Assembly (NCBI GenBank): GCA_025934335.1
Contig: JAICYG010000024.1
Location: 1 to 22,126 of the forward strand
Length of the DNA stretch: 22,126 nucleotides
From: Thermoleophilia bacterium
GTDB taxonomy: Bacteria; Actinomycetota; Thermoleophilia; Gaiellales; Gaiellaceae
Direction of reading: 5' to 3'
This document shows, piece by piece, positions 15,110-21,404 of the stretch. Numbering within the stretch: position 1 is the first letter of the stretch; each line of letters starts with the position of its first letter. A program made the position numbers and the translations under genes. The notes under the pieces are model-generated. The model made no database searches. It saw nothing but the letters and a program-made list of their open reading frames with translations, and was not told the DNA's origin.

Positions 15110-16087
15110 CTACTTGTGCTTCGCCTTCAGGAAGGCGTTGACGTTGCTCTTCGTGACGACGATGCCGGGAACGCGGACCGTCTTCGGCTTCCAGGCCTTG
15201 CCGGCGTTGATGCCGGCGAGCGTCGTGTTGAAGACGACGCGGCCTTCCTGGTAGCCGTTCTCCCACACCTCGTTCGTCAGGGCGCCTGACTTGACGAGCT
15301 GGATCGCCTGCGGGCTACCGTTGATGCTGAACGACTTGACGTCCGAGCGGCTCTGCTGGCGGAGCGCGGCAACGGCGCCGTACATCGGCGAGTCCCAGCA
15401 GCCCCAGACGGCGAGGTTGCCCGAGCCGCGCGGGTGCTGCGCGAGCCAGGCGTTCGTGTAGTTCGTGCCTTCCTGCTGCTCGCCGGGAAGCGTCAGGTTC
15501 TGGATCTGAACCTTGACGTTGGGAGCCTTCTTCATCGTCTTCACGAAGACGGCCTGCCGCTCGCGACACACCTGGCCACCGGTGTAGAAGAGCGCCAGCA
15601 CCGAGCCCTTGCCGGCCTTGCCACCCATCGCCTTGAGGACGGCGTTCGCCGACGGCTGACCGACGTCGTCGACGGTCGTCATCAGGATCCCCGGGGCGAG
15701 CCCACTGCCCCAGCCGCCGACCGGGATCTTCGCGGCGCGGGCGGCGGCGAGGCCTGCGCGCACCGAGGTCACCGGAAACGCGAGATCGAGGATCATGTCG
15801 ACCTTCTGCGACGCGTACCGCTTGAAGGCGGCATTGGCCGCGTCCGCGTTACCGTTGGCGTCGTAGACCAGGACCTTCCAGCCCTTTGCCTTCGCCGCGG
15901 CGGTCACGCCTTTGATCACTTCGACGTTGAGCGGGTCGCTCTGGACGAGATCGACGATCCCGACCGTCTTGCCGGCGCTCGCAGCCCCGGCCGACGCTTG
16001 CCCCGACCGTGCTGTCGCACCGACGAACGCGGCGATCGCCAGCACAGCGACTACACACGCGATTCCGAGAGCTGCGGTTCGCCTCAT
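15110..16087 (-). CDS. Ribose-type sugar ABC transporter substrate-binding protein
   Basis: A 325-residue exported binding protein, first gene of the operon. The signal peptide starts MRRTAALGIACVVAVLAIAA; the Cys lies within the hydrophobic core and is not a lipobox. The mature domain opens with KTVGIVDLVQSDPLNVEVIK, the usual first strand and helix of type I sugar receptors, and includes DANGNADAANAAF and ILMTTVDDVGQPSANAV. The ATG at 16087 is supported by GGGAGGA nine bases upstream and by the signal peptide beginning there; the open frame continues to 16186 through the promoter region and is not expected to be translated. It would deliver the ligand to the adjacent RbsA/RbsC pair. Confidence 0.92.
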   Translation of the reverse strand: MRRTAALGIACVVAVLAIAAFVGATARSGQASAGAASAGKTVGIVDLVQSDPLNVEVIKGVTAAAKAKGWKVLVYDANGNADAANAAFKRYASQKVDMILDLAFPVTSVRAGLAAARAAKIPVGGWGSGLAPGILMTTVDDVGQPSANAVLKAMGGKAGKGSVLALFYTGGQVCRERQAVFVKTMKKAPNVKVQIQNLTLPGEQQEGTNYTNAWLAQHPRGSGNLAVWGCWDSPMYGAVAALRQQSRSDVKSFSINGSPQAIQLVKSGALTNEVWENGYQEGRVVFNTTLAGINAGKAWKPKTVRVPGIVVTKSNVNAFLKAKHK

Positions 16088-16138
16088 TGCGAACGTCCTC
16101 CCTTGCTTCGTAGGATGACCATGCCGTAGGTTCGACAT

Positions 16139-16151
16139 ATCGTCATACAAT
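16139..16151. promoter_or_regulatory. Candidate FadR/GntR operator
   Basis: ATCGTCATACAAT is an imperfect dyad (ATCGT / ACAAT around CAT, one mismatch) and contains a full match to the FadR-subfamily pattern TNGTNNNACNA at 16140-16150. It sits at the expected start site of the minus-strand promoter and covers the possible plus-strand -10 box. A second perfect 6-bp inverted repeat shares its left arm: ATCGTC at 16139-16144 with GACGAT at 16154-16159. The FCD-type GntR encoded in the operon is the likely ligand. Confidence 0.55.
16146..16151 (+). promoter_or_regulatory. Possible -10 box for the plus-strand SDR
   Basis: TACAAT matches the sigma70 -10 consensus at five of six bases and would start transcription about 50 bases before the GTG at 16207. 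No convincing -35 is found 16-18 bases upstream, so the call is tentative. The box lies inside the candidate GntR operator, which would link both divergent units to one regulator. Confidence 0.3.
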
Positions 16152-16157
16152 CCGACG

Positions 16158-16186
16158 ATCATCCAGCTTCCGGGAACGGAAGTCAA
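16158..16186 (-). promoter_or_regulatory. Sigma70-like promoter of the 17-gene operon
   Basis: Read on the minus strand, TTGACT (16186-16181) matches the -35 consensus at five of six bases, followed after exactly 17 bases by GATGAT (16163-16158), four of six for -10. A start near 16150 would give a leader of about 60 bases before the ATG at 16087. The spacer and -35 include a short dyad, CTTCC (16167-16171) and GGAAG (16178-16182), which may be another protein site. Confidence 0.5.
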
Positions 16187-16193
16187 GCGGGAC

Positions 16194-16199
16194 AGGAGG
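16194..16199 (+). promoter_or_regulatory. Ribosome binding site of the plus-strand SDR
   Basis: AGGAGG seven bases before the GTG at 16207 is a near-ideal Shine-Dalgarno and decides the start of that gene. Confidence 0.85.
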
Positions 16200-16206
16200 A
16201 GCAGCA

Positions 16207-16992
16207 GTGAGCTCGATCTCGGGCAGCGTCGCCGTCGTCACGGGAGGGGCCGGAGGGATCGGAGAAGCCGTCGTGCGGACACTCGCCGCGCGTGACGCGC
16301 GCGTCGCGATCGTCGATGCCGACGCCGCCGCGGCGGAAGCGCTCGCCGCCGAACTGGGCGGCGACACGGTCGCGATCCCCGCCGACGTCTCGAGCGAGGA
16401 CGACGTCGAGCGGTACATGGACGAGGCGGTGCGGCGATTCGGGCGCATCGACCTCTACCATCTGAACGCGGGCATCGCCGGTCGTCCGGCGTTCCTGCCC
16501 GAGGCGACCGTCGACGAGTTCGACCGCGTCATGGCGGTCAACGTACGCGGCGTCTTCCTGGGGCTGCGCGCGGCATTCCGCCGTTATGCGGCGCAGGAAT
16601 CGCCCGGCGCGATCGCGATCACCGCGTCGATCTGCTCGTTCGGCGGCGGCGCCGACCTCGTCGCGTACCACACGAGCAAGCACGCGCTACTCGGCCTCAT
16701 GCGCTCGGCGGCCGTGTACGGAGGCCCGCTTGGAATCCGCGTGAACGCCGTCGCGCCCGGCGTGGTGCCCACGAACCTGCTGCCGCCGGCGGGGACAGCG
16801 ACCGGGACCGCGGCGCCGGGGGCGCGTGCCCGTCTCGCCCCGTTGCGCCGCGCGGGCACGACCACCGAGGTGGCCGAGGTCGTGGCGTTCCTGCTCGACG
16901 ACGCCTCGTCGTTCGTCACCGGCAGCGTCTACTCCGTGGACGGTGGGGCGGTCGCCGTCAACCCGGTTCGACCGCACGTCGAATCCCCCTGA
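16207..16992 (+). CDS. Short-chain dehydrogenase/reductase (SDR), divergent to the operon
   Basis: A 261-residue classical SDR. Cofactor motif TGGAGGIG (12-19), Asp37 in IVDAD for NAD(H), LNAG (87-90) in place of NNAG, the catalytic Ser in TASICS (141/144), YHTSK (Tyr154, Lys158), and the end motif VTGSVYSVDGGAVAV. The start is a GTG with an ideal ribosome site. It is transcribed divergently from the binding-protein gene and shares its 119-base control region, so it may belong to the same regulon. It differs strongly from the SDR within the operon (11724-12449). Substrate unknown. A membrane-protein gene follows after 11 bases on the same strand. Confidence 0.92.
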   Translation: MSSISGSVAVVTGGAGGIGEAVVRTLAARDARVAIVDADAAAAEALAAELGGDTVAIPADVSSEDDVERYMDEAVRRFGRIDLYHLNAGIAGRPAFLPEATVDEFDRVMAVNVRGVFLGLRAAFRRYAAQESPGAIAITASICSFGGGADLVAYHTSKHALLGLMRSAAVYGGPLGIRVNAVAPGVVPTNLLPPAGTATGTAAPGARARLAPLRRAGTTTEVAEVVAFLLDDASSFVTGSVYSVDGGAVAVNPVRPHVESP

Positions 16993-17003
16993 CAGGCGTT
17001 TCC

Positions 17004-18017
17004 ATGTCTGCCCCGAAAGGGCACAGTGTGCTCGTGCCCGACCTACGGGAACGCCGGTATCTGGACCGCAGCCGTGGCGAGATCATGCTGCTGGTCGTCT
17101 TCGCTGCGATGCTCGCGACGGGCGCGGTCGCAGGCGTTGCGTGGGCGGCCGGCCTCGACGCCGTCCGCGACCGACTCGTGCACCCCGACCTCCTCTGGCT
17201 GCCGGTCGCTGCCGCCGTGCTGCTGCCGGCGTACATGGGCTACATCGCCGCCTACCGGGCGGTCACCGAGGTCGAGGGCGAACGGCCGCTCGACTGGCGT
17301 GCGACGGCAGCCGTCGTCGCGACGGGCTTCGGCGTGTTCCACGTCCGCGGCGGCTTCGGCGTCGATCTCGAGGCGATGCACCAGAGCTGCGACTCGCCGG
17401 CCGAGGCGCGCAGCCGCGTGCTGGGGCTGGGAGCGCTCGAGTACGCGGTGCTGGCGCCGGCCGCGTCGATCGCCGCGATGCTCGTGCTTGCCGAAGGCAC
17501 GCGTATCTCCTGGGGGATGACGCTTCCCTGGGCGATCGCCGTGCCGCTCGGATTCCTCTTCGGCTTTGCGGCACTCCGCCACCACGGCCGCTTCCATCGC
17601 CGCGGCGGCCTCGCCGGCGCCATCGCCGGGGCGCTCCACGGGGTCGACATCCTGCGCCGGCTCGCCTTCACCTCGCCGCGCGTCGCGATCTCGGCGTACG
17701 CCGGGATGACGCTCTACTGGGCGGCGGAGATCTTCGCGCTCTGGGCGATGCTGCACGCCTTCCTCGGCCACGCTCCCAACTGGCCGAGCGTGATCGTCGG
17801 CTACGCAACCGGGTACGCGCTGACACGCCGTACGCTGCCGCTCGCCGGCGCGGGCGTCGTCGAGGCGCTACTCCCGTTCGCGCTCTCGTGGATGAGCTAT
17901 CCGCTCGCCGCCGCCGTCGTCGCGGTCGGCGCGTACCGCATCGTCAACCTGTGGCTGCCGCTCGTGCCGGCGCTCGCGGGGTTGCGCGCAGAGCGGCGAG
18001 CGCGACTGGTGATGTGA
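17004..18017 (+). CDS. Membrane protein, LPG-synthase-TM/UPF0104-like (flippase-like)
   Basis: A 337-residue polytopic membrane protein with roughly seven or eight hydrophobic segments (for example LLVVFAAMLATGAVAGVAWA near residue 30, ISAYAGMTLYWAAEIFALWA in the second half, and a C-terminal YPLAAAVVAVGAYRIVNLWL). The pattern, including a GYATGYALTRRTLPLAGAGVVEALLPF block, matches the lysylphosphatidylglycerol-synthetase transmembrane/AglD-like family, whose members are lipid flippases or transferases without the catalytic domain. The ATG at 17004 has a weak ribosome site; GTG 17028 has AAAGGG six bases upstream and is a plausible alternative. Spacing (11 bases) suggests co-transcription with the SDR, but a functional link is not obvious. 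Confidence 0.8.
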   Translation: MSAPKGHSVLVPDLRERRYLDRSRGEIMLLVVFAAMLATGAVAGVAWAAGLDAVRDRLVHPDLLWLPVAAAVLLPAYMGYIAAYRAVTEVEGERPLDWRATAAVVATGFGVFHVRGGFGVDLEAMHQSCDSPAEARSRVLGLGALEYAVLAPAASIAAMLVLAEGTRISWGMTLPWAIAVPLGFLFGFAALRHHGRFHRRGGLAGAIAGALHGVDILRRLAFTSPRVAISAYAGMTLYWAAEIFALWAMLHAFLGHAPNWPSVIVGYATGYALTRRTLPLAGAGVVEALLPFALSWMSYPLAAAVVAVGAYRIVNLWLPLVPALAGLRAERRARLVM

Positions 18018-18032
18018 CCGGACGTCACCGGT
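18005..18032. terminator. Weak hairpin at the convergent gene junction
   Basis: ACTGGTGA (18005-18012) and TCACCGGT (18025-18032) form an 8-bp inverted repeat with one mismatch, located where the membrane-protein gene and the aminotransferase gene meet tail to tail (22 bases apart). There is no T-run on either side. It could serve as a bidirectional end signal, but the evidence is slight. Confidence 0.25.
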
Positions 18033-18039
18033 TGCACCA

Positions 18040-19389
18040 CTAGCGTAGGAGGTGGGCCGACGCCCGGAGCGCGGTCTTCGCGAACGCGCTCGGGATCCTC
18101 GCGGCGTGCGCGATGACGGTGTCGAGCGCCTCGGCAAACCGCTCGATCTCGGCCTCCGCGATCGTGAACGGCGGCAGGATCTTCAGCACGTTCAGCTTGT
18201 GCCCAGCGACCTGGGTGAGGATGCGGTGCTCGTGGAAGAGCGGCCCGATCACGAGCTGCGCGAACAGGCCGGGCTGCGTCTTCTCGAGCAGGCGCCACGA
18301 CGTGCGCCCGTGCTTCGGCTCCGAGAACTCGATCGCCCACATCATCCCCAGGCCGCGCACGTCGGCAACCACCTCGTAACGCTCCTCGAGCGGCCTCGTC
18401 AGCTCGAGCAGGCGCTCGCCGAGCACGCGCGACCGCTCGACCAGCCTGCGCTCGTCCAGCTCCCGCAGCGTCGCGAGGCCGGCGGCCATCGCCAGGTCGT
18501 TCGGCGCGAAGGTGGAGCCGTGGCGCACCGCGTGCTCCATCGAGTCGAAGACGCGGTCGAACACCTTCGCGCGGAAGAGGCACGCACCCGACGGGACATA
18601 GCCGCCGGAGAGCGCCTTCGCGACCGGCATCACGTCCGGCTCGAGGCCCCAGTGCTCCGATGCGAAGAGCGTGCCCGTGCGCCCGAAGCCGGTCTGCACC
18701 TCGTCGACGCCGAAGAGCGTGCCGTAGCGGCGGCACAGCTCCTGCGCCCCCTCCAGGTAGCCGCGGTCGGGCAGGTGCACGCCCTTCCCCTGCACCGGCT
18801 CGACGAGGAACAGCGCCACGTCCTCGCCCTGCAGCGCGCGCTCGAGCGCGTCGAGGTCGTTGAACGGCACGCGGTCGAACCCCGGCAGGAGCGGGCCGAA
18901 CGGACCGGTGAAGTCCTCGCAGCCGTTCGCGGAGAGCGAGCCGAGCGTGAGGCCGTGGAATGCGTCCTCGGCGGAGAGAACGCGGCTGCGTCCCGTCGCG
19001 GCCCGTGAGATCTTCAGCGCCGCCTCGACAGACTCGGTGCCCGAGCTCGTGAAGAGGACGCGGCCGAGGCTCGCCGGCGCACGAGCGAGCAGCTCCTGTG
19101 CGAGCAGGCCGGGCAGCTCGGAGACACCGAGCTGAAGCGAGCCGGGCGTCTCGCGCTCGAGCGCCTCGACGAGCGCTGCCCGAATGCCGGGGTCGTTGCG
19201 TCCGAGCGCGTACATGCCGAACCCGCCGAGCAGGTCGAGGAACCGCTCGCCGGCCGAGTCGTAGAGGTACTCGTTCCCGCCACGTACCCACGTGCGGTCG
19301 AAGCCGAGCACGCGCAGCATGCGCACGAACTGAGGATTGATCGTCCGCGCGTAGAGGGCGGACGGGTCGGAGCCGTTGCGCACCGCCAT
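18040..19389 (-). CDS. Class III PLP-dependent aminotransferase
   Basis: A 449-residue fold-type I aminotransferase of class III (acetylornithine/ornithine/putrescine group). The PLP phosphate-binding motif is FTSSGTES (113-120), the aromatic stacking segment FHGLTLG (144-150), the PLP-ring Asp in GVDEVQTGFGRTG (Asp229), and the Schiff-base Lys258 in VAKALSGGYVPSG. All key residues are intact and the length is normal. Family members transfer an amino group from diamines or omega-amino acids to 2-oxoglutarate or pyruvate. The ATG at 19389 has AAGG eight bases upstream. It lies 24 bases after the GNAT gene on the same strand, so it may be the tail of the E1-E2-VOC-GNAT unit. Donor specificity cannot be read. 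Confidence 0.92.
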   Translation of the reverse strand: MAVRNGSDPSALYARTINPQFVRMLRVLGFDRTWVRGGNEYLYDSAGERFLDLLGGFGMYALGRNDPGIRAALVEALERETPGSLQLGVSELPGLLAQELLARAPASLGRVLFTSSGTESVEAALKISRAATGRSRVLSAEDAFHGLTLGSLSANGCEDFTGPFGPLLPGFDRVPFNDLDALERALQGEDVALFLVEPVQGKGVHLPDRGYLEGAQELCRRYGTLFGVDEVQTGFGRTGTLFASEHWGLEPDVMPVAKALSGGYVPSGACLFRAKVFDRVFDSMEHAVRHGSTFAPNDLAMAAGLATLRELDERRLVERSRVLGERLLELTRPLEERYEVVADVRGLGMMWAIEFSEPKHGRTSWRLLEKTQPGLFAQLVIGPLFHEHRILTQVAGHKLNVLKILPPFTIAEAEIERFAEALDTVIAHAARIPSAFAKTALRASAHLLR

Positions 19390-19413
19390 CAGCAGAACCT
19401 TACGCGTGGCACC

Positions 19414-19869
19414 TCACAACCGCCTGCGCATCACGAGCCCGCCCTCCTGCTCGCGAACGCTCTCGAATCCGTTCCGCTCGTAGAAGGAGACGGCGGGCGA
19501 GTCTGCCTCGACCGACAGCGACACCGCTTCATGCCCGGCACCGTCCGCCGCGGCAAGCAGCGCGTCCATCAGCTCCTTCCCCAGCCCGTGGCGGCGGCGC
19601 GAGGGGACAACCGCGATGGAGAGCTCGGGCGTCGTGTCGTCGACGTAGCCGTACCCCGGCTCGTCGGGGCTGAAGATGCGCAGCCACGCCGCGCCGACGC
19701 GGTTCCCCGTCTCGTGCGCGATCACGGCAACGTCGCCGGGGCGTCCCCAGTTGTCGACGTAGCGCGAGAGAGGGATATCCGCCTCGAACGCGTTCACCCG
19801 CCACGCGTACGCGTGCGCGAGCATCGACCGCATGAACGGGACGTCGGCGGCCGAGCCCCGGCGGATCAC
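19414..19869 (-). CDS. GNAT-family N-acetyltransferase
   Basis: A 151-residue GNAT protein. The acetyl-CoA pyrophosphate-binding motif is RRRHGLGKELMDALL, preceded by ELSIAVVP (the beta-4 strand), and the C-terminal SPAVSFYERNGFE is the classic GNAT end motif. The GTG start at 19869 comes 3 bases after the stop of the VOC gene and has a GGAG within that gene's end. Acceptor unknown; many of these act on small amines, antibiotics or protein N-termini. Grouping with an aminotransferase is compatible with acetylation of an amine, but that is inference. Confidence 0.88.
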   Translation of the reverse strand: MIRRGSAADVPFMRSMLAHAYAWRVNAFEADIPLSRYVDNWGRPGDVAVIAHETGNRVGAAWLRIFSPDEPGYGYVDDTTPELSIAVVPSRRRHGLGKELMDALLAAADGAGHEAVSLSVEADSPAVSFYERNGFESVREQEGGLVMRRRL

Positions 19870-19872
19870 CGG

Positions 19873-20220
19873 CTACCCCATCTCCTGCGTCAGCTGCACC
19901 CGGTTCCCGTCCGGGTCGAACACGTCGACGAGCCGCACCTGGCCCGCGAGGTCGAGCACCGTCCCCACCTCGACACCGGCGTCGCGCAGCCGCTGCGCAG
20001 CCGCCTTCACGTCGTCGACGTCGACCGCGGCCACGCCGCCCGAGAGCGTCGGCTCGCCCTCTGCCAGCGCGATCCGCATGGGACCGTTCTCGAGCTTCGA
20101 CCACTTGTCGTCCCAGTCGACGAACGTCTCGCTGAAGCCGAGCAGGCGCTTGTAGAAATCGCGACCTCGATCGAAGTCGCGGACGAGGTACCAGACGCGC
20201 GGGGCCTGATCCTGGATCAC
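19873..20220 (-). CDS. VOC-family protein (glyoxalase/bleomycin-resistance fold)
   Basis: A 115-residue single VOC domain pair: VWYLVRDFDRGRDFYKRLLG at the start (first beta-alpha unit), GGVAAVDVDDVKAAAQRLRD in the middle, and the end motif DVFDPDGNRVQLTQ. The metal-ligand Glu usual at the end of the last strand (as in NxxE/ELxE) is Gln here (VQLTQ), so catalytic metal binding is uncertain and a binding or resistance role is possible. The GTG start at 20220 overlaps the TGA of the E2 gene (GTGA, 20217-20220), showing it belongs to the same unit. Function not assigned. Confidence 0.87.
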   Translation of the reverse strand: MIQDQAPRVWYLVRDFDRGRDFYKRLLGFSETFVDWDDKWSKLENGPMRIALAEGEPTLSGGVAAVDVDDVKAAAQRLRDAGVEVGTVLDLAGQVRLVDVFDPDGNRVQLTQEMG

Positions 20221-21404
20221 AGGGCGAGGGCGGGATCTTCCACGAACTGTTTCACGGTTCGGAGGAAGTCTGCACCCTCGGCGCCGTCCACGGCGCGATG
20301 GTCGACCGTCAGCGTCATCGTCAGGATCGGCCTGATTTCGACGGCGCCGTCGCGGGCGACCGGCGTGTCGACGGTCGCGCCCACCGCGAGGATCGCCGCC
20401 TGCGGCGGGTTGATCACGGCGACGAACTGCTCGATCCCGAACATGCCGAGGTTCGAGATGGTGAACGTTCCGTCCTCGAAGTCCTGCTGTGTGAGCTTGC
20501 TCTCACGCGCGCGGCCGACGGAGTCGGTGCGGGCTGCCGCCACCTCGGCGAGCGAGAGCCGCTCGACGGAGCGCAGCACCGGCACGACGAGACCCTGCGG
20601 CGCGGCGACGGCGATGCCGACGTTCGCCGTCGGGAACCTGAGCAGGACGTCGTCTGCGTACTGCACGTTCACGTCGCGGTGGCGCATCAGCGCCTGCGCG
20701 CAGACCTTCGCGAGGAGGTCGGTAACGGTTATGCGCACGTCCGGGTTGAGCTCGCGGGCGCGCGTAACCAGGTCGTTCGTGCGGGTCATGTCGGCGGTCA
20801 CGGTCAGCTGGAAGACGGGCGCCTCCCACGCCGCCGTCAGCCGGCGCGCAATCGTCTTGCGGATGCTCGTGAGCGGGACCTGCTCGACCTCGCCGCTCGG
20901 CACGGCCGCCGCCGCCGCCGCGGGGCGCGCCTGCACGCCCTCGACGTCCTTCGCGATGATGCGCCCCTCGGGACCTGTCCCCTGCAGGCTCGCGAGGTCG
21001 ATGCCGCGCTCGCGTGCCAGCCGTCGCGCCAGCGGCGACGCCTTGACCCTGCCGTTCGAACTGGTGTCAGACACCTTTGAGGTGTCAGACACCGGTTCGG
21101 CCTGCGGCGCCGCTTCGGCCCGCGGCGTGTCGGCCGCGGGGGCGGCGGCCGGAGCGGCCACCTCCTCCCCGGCCTCGCCGATGTAGGCGATGGTCTGCCC
21201 GACGGGAGCCTCACCCTCTTGCAGGGCGATCTTCAGGAGGACGCCGGAGAAGTCGGACTCGACCTCCTGCGTCACCTTGTCGGTGTCGACCTCGAAGAGC
21301 GGCTCCCCCTTCTCGACCGTGTCGCCTTCGCTCTTCAGCCACTTCCGGACGGTGCCCGACTCCATGCCCTGGCCGAGCCGCGGGAGCTTCACCTCCGAAG
21401 CCAC
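20217..21404 (-). CDS. 2-oxoacid dehydrogenase complex E2 (dihydrolipoamide acyltransferase)
   Basis: A 395-residue E2. The lipoyl domain covers about 3-80 with lipoyl-Lys43 in DTDKVTQEV, a linker at about 82-118, the E1/E3-binding domain at about 121-157 (ASPLARRLARERGIDL then GTGPEGRIIAKDV), an Ala-rich linker, and the catalytic domain at about 175-395 with DHRAVDGA (His369, Asp373). Motifs are intact. The GTG start at 21404 shares one base with the stop of the E1 beta gene (TAGTG). The first linker holds the tandem peptide VSDTSKVSDTS (105-115), encoded by a duplicated palindrome. Whether the complex uses pyruvate, acetoin or branched-chain oxoacids is not decided; no E3 gene is in the window. 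Confidence 0.93.
   Translation of the reverse strand: MASEVKLPRLGQGMESGTVRKWLKSEGDTVEKGEPLFEVDTDKVTQEVESDFSGVLLKIALQEGEAPVGQTIAYIGEAGEEVAAPAAAPAADTPRAEAAPQAEPVSDTSKVSDTSSNGRVKASPLARRLARERGIDLASLQGTGPEGRIIAKDVEGVQARPAAAAAAVPSGEVEQVPLTSIRKTIARRLTAAWEAPVFQLTVTADMTRTNDLVTRARELNPDVRITVTDLLAKVCAQALMRHRDVNVQYADDVLLRFPTANVGIAVAAPQGLVVPVLRSVERLSLAEVAAARTDSVGRARESKLTQQDFEDGTFTISNLGMFGIEQFVAVINPPQAAILAVGATVDTPVARDGAVEIRPILTMTLTVDHRAVDGAEGADFLRTVKQFVEDPALAL
21063..21093. repeat. Tandem 13-bp palindromes, REP-like, inside the E2 linker
   Basis: GGTGTCAGACACC occurs twice, at 21063-21075 and 21081-21093, separated by TTTGA. Each unit is a perfect dyad (GGTGTC / GACACC) around a single central A. The 31-bp block is translated in frame as part of the E2 linker (residues 104-115). 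The arrangement, two identical palindromes a few bases apart, resembles REP-type dispersed repeats more than ordinary coding sequence. Confidence 0.7.

Noticed and set aside
16826..18043. Plus-strand 405-codon frame overlapping the SDR end and the membrane-protein gene
   Set aside because: Arg/Pro-rich shadow frame; the overlapping frames encode a clear SDR and a clear polytopic membrane protein.
21063..21093. Repeat pair as a CRISPR fragment or recombination attachment site
   Set aside because: Only two units, a 5-base spacer, and no cas, integrase or direct-repeat flanks; it is inside an intact reading frame.
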